From NCBI GenBank assembly GCA_023396625.1, contig JAEWVY010000386.1, positions 1 to 13,681 on the forward strand: a stretch of DNA of 13,681 bases. The letters run 5' to 3'. The notes under the pieces are model-generated. The model saw only the letters and a program-made list of their open reading frames with translations. It was not told the DNA's origin and made no database searches. The translations under genes and the position numbers were made by a program. Shown here one piece after another: positions 6,552-12,433 of the stretch (the stretch's first letter is position 1; each line of letters begins with the position of its first letter). The DNA comes from Pseudomonadota bacterium (lineage in GTDB: Bacteria > Pseudomonadota > Gammaproteobacteria > Burkholderiales > Burkholderiaceae_C).

Positions 6552-7699
6552 GCGGTTTGTTTCAAAGAGGTGGAGGAATCGGACGGGTTGCTTCGGCCAT
6601 CGAAGGGACCACCCGTGACGGCCGTGCGCTGTGTCACCGGTTGCTTGCCCGGCAGCAGCGGAAACACCAGCTCTGCAAAGCGGATGGCTTCTTCCAGGTG
6701 CGGGTAGCCGGACAACACAAAGCTGTCCACCCCCAGGTCGGCGTACTCCTTCAGGCGTTGGGCCACGGTGTCGGGGTCTCCCACCAGCGCGGTGCCCGCT
6801 CCCCCGCGGACCAGTCCCACGCCAGCCCACAGGTTGGGGCTGATCTCCAGCTTGTCCCGCCGCCCACCGTGCAGCTGCACCAGGCGCTGCTGGCCCACCG
6901 AATCCATGCGTGCAAAGTTGTCTTGCGCCTGGCGAATGTCTTCGTCGGTCAGCTTGCTGATCAGGCGGTCGGCGGCGGCCCAGGCCTCGGCCTCGGTCTC
7001 GCGCACGATGACCTGCAGCCGCACACCGAAACGCACGGTGCGCCCGTGACGGGCCGCACGCTCGCGCACATCGGCGATCTTTTCTGCCACGGCAGCTGGG
7101 GGCTCGCCCCAGCTGAGGTAGGCGTCCACGTGTTTGGCCGCCAGCTCATGTGCAGCAGGTGAAGAGCCACCGAAGTACAGCGGCGGATGGGGCTTGGCGT
7201 GCCGTTCGATGAAATTTTGTGCCCCTTGCACGTGGATGTGCTGCCCTTTGAAATCGACTTTCTCGCCCTGCAGCAGCCGACGCCACACGGTCAGGAACTC
7301 CTCGGCTGCCGCGTAGCGATCGTCGTGAGAAAGGAACACACCGTCTGCAGCCAGCTCCACCGGGTCGCCACCGGGCACCACGTTGAGCAGCAGCCGCCCG
7401 CCCAGTGCCTCGTCCAGCGCGGCGGCCTGGCGTGCGGTGGCGGTGGGCCCGGCCACGGATGTGCGCAGGGCCACCAGCAACTTGATGCGTTGGGTGACGG
7501 GGGCCAGGCTGGCAGCGGTCACCCAGGGGTCCAGGCACGTGCTGCCAGTGGGGATCAGCAGCCCGTCGTAACCCAACGATTCGGCGGTGACGGCGATGCG
7601 CCGCATGTACTCGTTGGTGGCGGGGCGTCCGAAATCGGACGTGCCCAGGTAGCGCGTGTCGCCAGCAGTGGGCAGGAACCAGAAGATGTCGAGGCTCAT
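6548..7699 (-). CDS. ssuD: SsuD-type FMNH2-dependent alkanesulfonate monooxygenase, active-site variant
   Basis: This 383-residue protein is close in length and sequence to E. coli SsuD (381), which uses reduced FMN and O2 to split alkanesulfonates into an aldehyde and sulfite. Strong landmarks are the N-terminus MSLDIFWFLP, LGYDGLLIPTGSTC, YFGGSS, LEISPNLWAGVGLVRGGAGT and LSGYPHLEEA. The known SsuD catalytic positions align one residue later here: Cys54 is kept as C55, Arg226 as R227, Arg297 as R298 and Tyr331 as Y332. His11 is replaced by A12 and His228 by Q229. The C-terminal ~30 residues are low-complexity and family-variable. Substrate may therefore differ from simple sulfonates. No purine-rich ribosome binding site precedes ATG 7699, which sits 31 bases after the DszC-like gene; the start is set by homology. 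No ssuE partner is nearby. Confidence 0.88.
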   Translation of the reverse strand: MSLDIFWFLPTAGDTRYLGTSDFGRPATNEYMRRIAVTAESLGYDGLLIPTGSTCLDPWVTAASLAPVTQRIKLLVALRTSVAGPTATARQAAALDEALGGRLLLNVVPGGDPVELAADGVFLSHDDRYAAAEEFLTVWRRLLQGEKVDFKGQHIHVQGAQNFIERHAKPHPPLYFGGSSPAAHELAAKHVDAYLSWGEPPAAVAEKIADVRERAARHGRTVRFGVRLQVIVRETEAEAWAAADRLISKLTDEDIRQAQDNFARMDSVGQQRLVQLHGGRRDKLEISPNLWAGVGLVRGGAGTALVGDPDTVAQRLKEYADLGVDSFVLSGYPHLEEAIRFAELVFPLLPGKQPVTQRTAVTGGPFDGRSNPSDSSTSLKQTA

Positions 7700-7730
7700 G
7701 GGGAGGTGCGCCGGTGAGGGCGTTCAGCGT

Positions 7731-8939
7731 TCAGGAGTAGGAAGTGGGTTCGGGGTGGCGGCCGGTCAGTGCATGGCGGCCCAGGTCGCGTAACTTGTAG
7801 TCCACCGGGTCGTGCAGTGTGTGCACCCGGGCGTTGCGCCAGAAGCGGTCCAGCCCCAGGTGGGTGGCGGTGGCGCCCGGCCCGGTCAGCTCGAAGACTT
7901 GCGAGGCGATTTCCAGCGCCGCCTTGTGGGCCACCACCTTGGCTTCGGCCACGGCCAGGGCCACCTCTCCGCGTTCAGCCGGTGTGATGGCGTCGCCAAG
8001 CGCCAGGGCCTGGTCGATGCGTTCGGCTGCCAGGTCGGCCAGTACCTCGGCAGGTCGAAGCAGCACGCGCAACTGCCCATAGCGCTGCTGCACGTAGGGG
8101 TCGTCCACCGCACGGTCCACGCCCGAGGCGAAGAAGGGGCGGCTGCGCTCTCGCGTGTGGTGCAGCCCCTGCTGCAACGCACCCTGCGCGATGCCCACGT
8201 ACAGGTTGGTCAGGATCAGCTGGGCCAGCTGCGGGCGCAGCGTGGCGCGGGTGGACGGAGCGGTGCCCGGGCGCACCAGGACCTCGTGCGCGTACACCGT
8301 CACCCTGTCGAAGGCGACGGTGCCGCTGTCGGTCTGGCGTTGACCAAAGGCGTCCCAGTCCTCCAGCACCGACACCCCGGTGCGAAACGCAGGAACGACG
8401 CCGATCAACAGGCTCTGCGTGGGCTCATGCCAGGCCGAGAACGTCAGCCTGTCGGCCCCCACCGAGCCTGAGCAATAGCTTTTTGGCCCTTGGATGCGGA
8501 AGTGCTCGCCGTCTTCAATTGCTTGGGTGCGCCGATCATTGGGATTGAGGGCGTTGCCCCAGAACAGGTTCTGGGCCACCGTGGATGCCAGCAGATCGGC
8601 GTGTTGGTCGGGGCGGCCGTACAGCAGGATGGTGACCACCTGCAGGTGGTGGAAAGCGTAGACGTGGGCCAGCGCGCTGTCGGCTTGGGCTAGCCGCCGC
8701 AGCGTGCGGTAGAACTCGGCCCACGGGCGTTCCAGTCCACCGAAGCGGGCAGGGATGGTCAGGTTGAGCAGCCCGCTGGCACGAATCAGTTCGCGTTCGG
8801 TTCGGGCGTGCCCACCGGTTCGGTCTCGGGCTGCAGCACTGAGTTCCAGTGTCCGGGCCAGGCGATCTGCCTCTGCCAAGGCATCGAAAGGGGCAGGGGC
8901 CAGAACAGCTGGGTCCAGTAAGGGTTGGGGATGAGTCAT
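7731..8939 (-). CDS. DszC/SfnB-type flavin-dependent monooxygenase (acyl-CoA dehydrogenase fold)
   Basis: This 402-residue protein has the acyl-CoA dehydrogenase fold: an all-alpha N-terminal domain (about 15-120, with RASGLLNLTIPARFGGL), a middle beta domain (125-225, with FWGNALNPND, FRIQGPKSYCSGSVGAD and DWDAFGQRQTDSGTVAFD) and a C-terminal helical domain (235-402). FELTGPGATATHLGLDRFWR followed by NARVHTLHDP is typical of the DszC/SfnB branch, in which the enzyme uses FMNH2 and O2 to oxygenate organosulfur compounds instead of dehydrogenating CoA thioesters. True acyl-CoA dehydrogenases have a catalytic glutamate that I do not see in this region. The start at 8939 is fixed by GAGGAG four bases upstream and an ATGA overlap with metI. 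The 402 residues include only the initiator Met and one Cys. Sulfide-to-sulfoxide/sulfone oxidation is the contextual guess; the substrate is unknown. Confidence 0.82.
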   Translation of the reverse strand: MTHPQPLLDPAVLAPAPFDALAEADRLARTLELSAAARDRTGGHARTERELIRASGLLNLTIPARFGGLERPWAEFYRTLRRLAQADSALAHVYAFHHLQVVTILLYGRPDQHADLLASTVAQNLFWGNALNPNDRRTQAIEDGEHFRIQGPKSYCSGSVGADRLTFSAWHEPTQSLLIGVVPAFRTGVSVLEDWDAFGQRQTDSGTVAFDRVTVYAHEVLVRPGTAPSTRATLRPQLAQLILTNLYVGIAQGALQQGLHHTRERSRPFFASGVDRAVDDPYVQQRYGQLRVLLRPAEVLADLAAERIDQALALGDAITPAERGEVALAVAEAKVVAHKAALEIASQVFELTGPGATATHLGLDRFWRNARVHTLHDPVDYKLRDLGRHALTGRHPEPTSYS

Positions 8940-9598
8940 GCGGCTCCTCTTGCACGCAGACGACGGACCCACAGGTCGCCACCCCACTGCACTAGACTGA
9001 CCAGCGCAATCAGGACCACGATCACAGCCACCATCACGGTGGTGTCAAAGCGTTGGTAACCGTAACGGATGGCCAGGTCACCCAGACCCCCTGCGCCCAC
9101 CGCGCCGGCCATGGCAGACGCACCGATCATGGACACCACGGTGATGGTGAACCCGCCAACGATGCCGGGCAAAGCCTCTGGCAGCAGCACGTGTCGCACG
9201 ATGTGCCAGCGTCTGCATCCCATGGCCTGTGCGGCCTCGATGAGGCCGCTGTCCACTTCGCGCAGGCTCACCTCTGCGATGCGGGCGAAAAACGGCGTGG
9301 CGCTGATGGACAAGGGCACCACAGCGGCCCAGATGCCGATGGTGGTGCCGGTGATCAGGCGGGTCAACGGAATCAACGCCACCAGCAGCACGATGAATGG
9401 CGTTGCGCGGAACGCGTTGACTATGCTGCCTGCGGTGCGGTTGAAGCGGGGAGAGGCAAAGATGCCGCCAGGTGTCGTGAGCACCAGCAAGACGGCCAGC
9501 GGAATGCCTGCCAGCAGGGCAATGCCAGCCGACACGCTCACCATCGTGAGTGTGTCCAGTAGCGCTTGCCACAGGCGTTCAACGATGATGGGGGACAT
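8936..9598 (-). CDS. metI: MetI-type ABC transporter permease
   Basis: This 220-residue inner-membrane protein matches methionine importer permease MetI (217 in E. coli), which works as a homodimer with MetN. There are about five membrane spans: roughly residues 17-41, 58-80, 88-106, 145-168 and 187-204. The coupling loop is EAAQAMG (121-127) followed by HVLLPEALPGIVGG. The C-terminal motif GAVGAGGLGDLAIRYGYQRF (165-184) is a MetI hallmark. ATG 9598 is preferred to the longer in-frame reading from 9640 because AAGGAG lies 7 bases upstream (9606-9611) and MSPIIVERLWQALLDT is the usual N-terminus. The start lies within the last 20 bases of metN, and the stop overlaps the next gene as ATGA. Substrate is set mainly by the two MetQ-like proteins and may not be methionine. 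Confidence 0.92.
   Translation of the reverse strand: MSPIIVERLWQALLDTLTMVSVSAGIALLAGIPLAVLLVLTTPGGIFASPRFNRTAGSIVNAFRATPFIVLLVALIPLTRLITGTTIGIWAAVVPLSISATPFFARIAEVSLREVDSGLIEAAQAMGCRRWHIVRHVLLPEALPGIVGGFTITVVSMIGASAMAGAVGAGGLGDLAIRYGYQRFDTTVMVAVIVVLIALVSLVQWGGDLWVRRLRARGAA
8944..8949 (-). promoter_or_regulatory. Ribosome binding site GAGGAG fixing the DszC-like start
   Basis: On the minus strand GAGGAG lies 4 bases before ATG 8939. It supports the short start over a longer in-frame reading from 8987 that would lie inside metI. Confidence 0.7.
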
Positions 9599-10739
9599 GG
9601 CCCAGCTCCTTGGCTCGGTGGCACAGTTGTTGTCGAACAAGGGCGGTCGGTGTAACCGTGCTGTGGGTGGCGATCAGCAGCCGTCCGTGGCTGTGCCCCT
9701 GGATGCGGTCAATGCCACCATGCAGCAGTTCGACCGGGCCACCGAGCGCAGATGCCAGCCGTCCCAGGTCAGGTTGGATGCCGCCATTCCCGGTGAAGGT
9801 GAGTTCAATCACCCGTCGATGCGGGGCAGCGCCCACAGGCGTGGCGACTAGTTGCTGTCGGAGGTCGTCGGGCACATCGTGCTCGACGGTTCGCAACAAG
9901 GCGCGTGTGGCGTCATGCTGCGGCTCGCCAAACACCTTCCAGACGGGGCCCGCCTCGGCGATTTCGCCCTTTTCGAGCACCACCACCTGATCGCAGATTT
10001 CGCGGATCACGCTCATTTCATGCGTGATTAGCACAATGGTCAGGCCCAGCTTGCGGTTGATGTCGCGCAGGAGCGCCAGGATGGATTGCGTGGTCTCCGG
10101 GTCCAGTGCCGAGGTGGCTTCGTCGCAGAGCAGGATCTCGGGGTGGTGTACCAGTGCCCGGGCGATGCCGACGCGCTGTTTCTGGCCGCCAGACAACCGA
10201 CCCGGGTAGGCGTGATGTTTGCTTTCCAGCCCCACCAAAGCCAATAGCTCGGTGACTCGTTGACGCACCTCTTCAGGTCGGACACCCGCCACCCTCAGGG
10301 GCAGCGCCACGTTGTCGAACACTGTCTTGGCCGACAGCAGGTTGAAGTGCTGGAAGATCATGCCGATGCGCCTTCGCAGGTTCACCAAACCCTCTCCGTC
10401 CAGTTCGGAAATGTCCTGCTCATCGACCCGCACACGGCCCGCAGTAGGTTCCTCCAGCCGGTTGATGGTGCGTAGCAGGCTGGACTTGCCCGCACCGCTG
10501 CGACCGATGATCCCAAAGATGCTGCCCGCAGGCACATCGAGGCTGATGGTCTTCAGGGCGTGAACCGGCCCTGCGGTGGTCTGGTAGACCTTTTCCACGG
10601 TTTCGAATCTGACCGCTCCGCCATCGCGCGGGCAATCGGGTGCGGCAGCAGATCCTTTCCGGGAAGACAAGGGGGAGGGGTTCGCGCCGCCGGAGTCCTG
10701 TGAAAAAAAGAAGGAACGCAGGGGTAGTAAAGCAGACAT
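9579..10739 (-). CDS. metN: MetN-type ABC transporter ATPase with C-terminal NIL domain
   Basis: This 386-residue ATPase partners MetI. Motifs are complete: Walker A GRSGAGKSS (79-87), Q-loop Q130 in GMIFQHFNLL, signature LSGGQKQR (182-189), Walker B ILLCDE (202-207), SALDPET and the switch histidine H240 in LITHEMSV. MIFQHFNLLSAKTVFDNVALPL is the MetN fingerprint. Residues about 305-378 form the NIL (ACT-like) domain, which in E. coli MetN binds methionine and shuts the importer down (transinhibition). ATG 10739 is preceded by AGGAAA at 10745-10750, overlapping the metQ stop. The protein has an extra ~40-residue N-terminal leader compared with E. coli MetN (343); I see no better internal start. 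Its end overlaps metI by 20 bases. Confidence 0.93.
   Translation of the reverse strand: MSALLPLRSFFFSQDSGGANPSPLSSRKGSAAAPDCPRDGGAVRFETVEKVYQTTAGPVHALKTISLDVPAGSIFGIIGRSGAGKSSLLRTINRLEEPTAGRVRVDEQDISELDGEGLVNLRRRIGMIFQHFNLLSAKTVFDNVALPLRVAGVRPEEVRQRVTELLALVGLESKHHAYPGRLSGGQKQRVGIARALVHHPEILLCDEATSALDPETTQSILALLRDINRKLGLTIVLITHEMSVIREICDQVVVLEKGEIAEAGPVWKVFGEPQHDATRALLRTVEHDVPDDLRQQLVATPVGAAPHRRVIELTFTGNGGIQPDLGRLASALGGPVELLHGGIDRIQGHSHGRLLIATHSTVTPTALVRQQLCHRAKELGHVPHHR
9606..9611 (-). promoter_or_regulatory. Ribosome binding site AAGGAG fixing the metI start
   Basis: On the minus strand AAGGAG lies 7 bases before ATG 9598 and within the end of metN. It favours this start over the in-frame ATG at 9640, and gives metI its own strong initiation signal despite the overlap. 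Confidence 0.75.
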
Positions 10740-10744
10740 GATGG

Positions 10745-10750
10745 TTTCCT
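10745..10750 (-). promoter_or_regulatory. Ribosome binding site AGGAAA of metN, overlapping the metQ stop
   Basis: The minus strand reads TGAGGAAACC: the metQ stop TGA runs straight into AGGAAA, 5 bases before ATG 10739. This supports the long metN start with its N-terminal leader and suggests coupling to metQ translation. Confidence 0.65.
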
Positions 10751-11562
10751 CAGCCCTTGGACAACCAGGGCAATGAATACAGGCGGGGATTGCCGGCATA
10801 GGACTTCAGGAGCTGCTCGCGCACGGTGGCCGAGTCCTGGTACAGGCGGATGAACCGCAGCACCCTGGCGTTGGCCGTGTTGTCGGTGCGGGTCACGAAG
10901 CGGATGGCGTAGTACTCGTCCCCCAGCCCCGAGAACAGCAGGGCCGAGCCCGCCACTTCGGACTTGCCTGCATTCACAAAGTGGGCGGGGTAGCCCTGCG
11001 CGAGGTCCAGGTCATCAATGGCCCGCACTAGCTGGGGTCCCTCAACCTCCACGAACTTGAACTTCTTGGGGTTGGCCACGATGTCGTTGACGGTGCCCCG
11101 AGCGCCCACACCTTCCTTGAGTTTGATGAGGCCCGCCTGCTGGATCAGCAGCAATCCGCGACCCTGATTGACAGGGTCGTTGGCCACGCCGATCTTGGCA
11201 CCCTCTTTCAGGTCGTCGAGGCGTTTGACCTTGTAGGAATAGAGCCCGATGTTGGGCAGTACACCCACTGCCACGCTCTGCAGTTTCCAACCCCGCTCTT
11301 TGGTGGCGTTGTCCAGGAACGCTTGGTGCTGGAAGTAGTTGACGTCGATGTCACCACTGGCCAAAGCCGCATTGGGCGTGGTCCAGTCGGTGAATTCGAT
11401 CACCTTCACGTCCAGCCCCTGCTTGCGGGCCTCCAGCGCGGCCACGTTGACCGAATCGGCCAGTGCGCCAGGGGTGACGCCGATCTTCAGCGTCTGGGCT
11501 TGAGCCCAAAGGGTGGATGTGGCCAGGAACAGGGCGGCCAGTGTGTGTCGAATGGGGTTCAT
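10750..11562 (-). CDS. metQ: MetQ/NlpA-family substrate-binding protein, second copy
   Basis: This 270-residue periplasmic receptor belongs to the NlpA (MetQ) family that feeds MetNI importers. A Sec signal peptide ends in AQA before Q23; there is no cysteine lipobox, so it would be soluble rather than a lipoprotein like E. coli MetQ. Landmarks are LKIGVTPG, VIEFTDWTTPN, NYFQHQAFLDN (75-85), VGVLPNIGLYS, ANDPVNQGRGL, ARGTVNDIVANPKK and EGPQLVRAIDD. Typical methionine receptors read FQHxPYL where this one has FQHQAFL, so the ligand may differ. No Cys and no Met after the initiator. GGAG (complement of 11569-11572) lies 6 bases upstream of the start. It follows the first copy by 27 bases and precedes metN by 10. 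By eye, roughly 60% of residues are shared with the upstream copy. Confidence 0.9.
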   Translation of the reverse strand: MNPIRHTLAALFLATSTLWAQAQTLKIGVTPGALADSVNVAALEARKQGLDVKVIEFTDWTTPNAALASGDIDVNYFQHQAFLDNATKERGWKLQSVAVGVLPNIGLYSYKVKRLDDLKEGAKIGVANDPVNQGRGLLLIQQAGLIKLKEGVGARGTVNDIVANPKKFKFVEVEGPQLVRAIDDLDLAQGYPAHFVNAGKSEVAGSALLFSGLGDEYYAIRFVTRTDNTANARVLRFIRLYQDSATVREQLLKSYAGNPRLYSLPWLSKG

Positions 11563-11928
11563 GGTGTGCTCCGTTCGCTCAGGTGGCGCTCACTTGGTTG
11601 CCCAGGCCAGCGTGTAAAGCTTGCTGTCACCCCCGAAGGACTTGTGTGCCTGGTCTTTCACCGCCTGGGAGGTTTGGAAGATCTGCACAAACTGCTTGAC
11701 CTTCGGGGCGTTGGCGTTGTCCTTGCGAGCGACAAAGCGGATGGCGAAATAGACGTCCGAAGCGCCCGTGTACAGGAGCCCTGAGCTGGCCAACTGTGGC
11801 TTGCCAGCCGACACGTAGTGAGCAGGAATGCCTTGCGCCAGATCCACGTCGTCGATGGCTCGCACCAGTTGCGGCCCTTCGATCTCGATGAGCTTCAGTT
11901 TCTTGGGGTTGGCCACGATGTCGTTGAC
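11063..11928. repeat. Direct repeat within the tandem metQ copies (29-base identical block)
   Basis: The same 29 bases occur at 11063-11091 and 11900-11928, beginning TTCTTGGGGTTGG on the plus strand and encoding VNDIVANPKK on the minus strand in both copies. Further shorter matches lie around the codons for VIEFTDWTTPN and ANDPVNQGRG. This is the most conserved stretch of an old gene duplication, or a trace of gene conversion; the rest has diverged. The block could also serve as a recombination site that deletes one copy. Confidence 0.8.
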
Positions 11929-12399
11929 CGTGCCACGCACACCCACGCCATCCTTGAGCTTGATCAGCCCGGCTTTTTCCAGCAGCGCGAGGCCCCGGCC
12001 TTGGTTGACGGGGTCGTTGGCCACGGCCACGCTGGCACCGTCCTTCAACTCACTGAGCGACTTGATGCGCTGGGAAAACAGCCCGATGTTGGGCAGCACG
12101 CCCACGCCCACCACCTCGAACTTGTAACCCCGTTGCTTGATGGCGTTGTCCAGAAAGGCCTGGTGTTGGAAGTAGTTCAGATCCAGGTCACCGTTGGCCA
12201 GGGCTTCGTTGGGGGTGGTCCAGTCGGTGAACTCAATCACCTTCACATCCAGGCCTTGCTTCTTGGCATCGGCCACGGCGGCATGCAGTGCGTCGGCGTG
12301 CACACCGGCCGATGCGCCAATGCGAAGTGTTTGTGCCTGAACGGCTGTGAAGGTCAGCAGGCTGACCAAAAGCGTGGAAGCGAAGCGGGTGAGGGTCAT
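11590..12399 (-). CDS. metQ: MetQ/NlpA-family substrate-binding protein, first copy
   Basis: This 269-residue receptor is paralogous to the next gene and lies directly upstream of it in transcription. The Sec signal peptide ends VQA before Q23, again without a lipobox. It shares VIEFTDWTTPN, NYFQHQAFLDN (75-85), VGVLPNIGLFS, ANDPVNQGRGL, VRGTVNDIVANPKK and EGPQLVRAIDD with its neighbour. It differs mainly in the signal peptide, the 30-48 segment, the region after VGVLPNIGL and the C-terminus. There are no Cys and no Met beyond the initiator. ATG 12399 has GGAG 8 bases upstream (complement of 12408-12411); a longer in-frame reading would enter the monooxygenase gene. Both copies probably dock on one MetNI complex and widen the substrate range. 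Ligand unknown. Confidence 0.9.
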   Translation of the reverse strand: MTLTRFASTLLVSLLTFTAVQAQTLRIGASAGVHADALHAAVADAKKQGLDVKVIEFTDWTTPNEALANGDLDLNYFQHQAFLDNAIKQRGYKFEVVGVGVLPNIGLFSQRIKSLSELKDGASVAVANDPVNQGRGLALLEKAGLIKLKDGVGVRGTVNDIVANPKKLKLIEIEGPQLVRAIDDVDLAQGIPAHYVSAGKPQLASSGLLYTGASDVYFAIRFVARKDNANAPKVKQFVQIFQTSQAVKDQAHKSFGGDSKLYTLAWATK

Positions 12400-12433
12400 G
12401 CGTAAATCTCCATGTGGTCGGTTGAGGAAAGGG

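Noticed and set aside
5706..6830. A 374-residue reading of the amidohydrolase-like gene starting at 6830.
   Set aside because: The first 93 residues are read out of frame through the well-conserved end of the ssuD-like gene and look like arginine/glycine-rich shadow sequence; the start at 6551 is coupled to the ssuD stop.
7187..7717. Long plus-strand open frames over the minus-strand operon (for example 7187-7717 and 7812-8471).
   Set aside because: They are antisense shadows common in GC-rich DNA; they have low-complexity His/Gln/Gly-rich translations, no family motifs, and lie opposite clearly conserved genes.
7731..8939. A fatty-acid beta-oxidation acyl-CoA dehydrogenase.
   Set aside because: The fold matches, but the FWRNARVHTLHDP end and the sulfur-gene context fit the DszC/SfnB monooxygenase branch, and I see no catalytic glutamate of the classical type.
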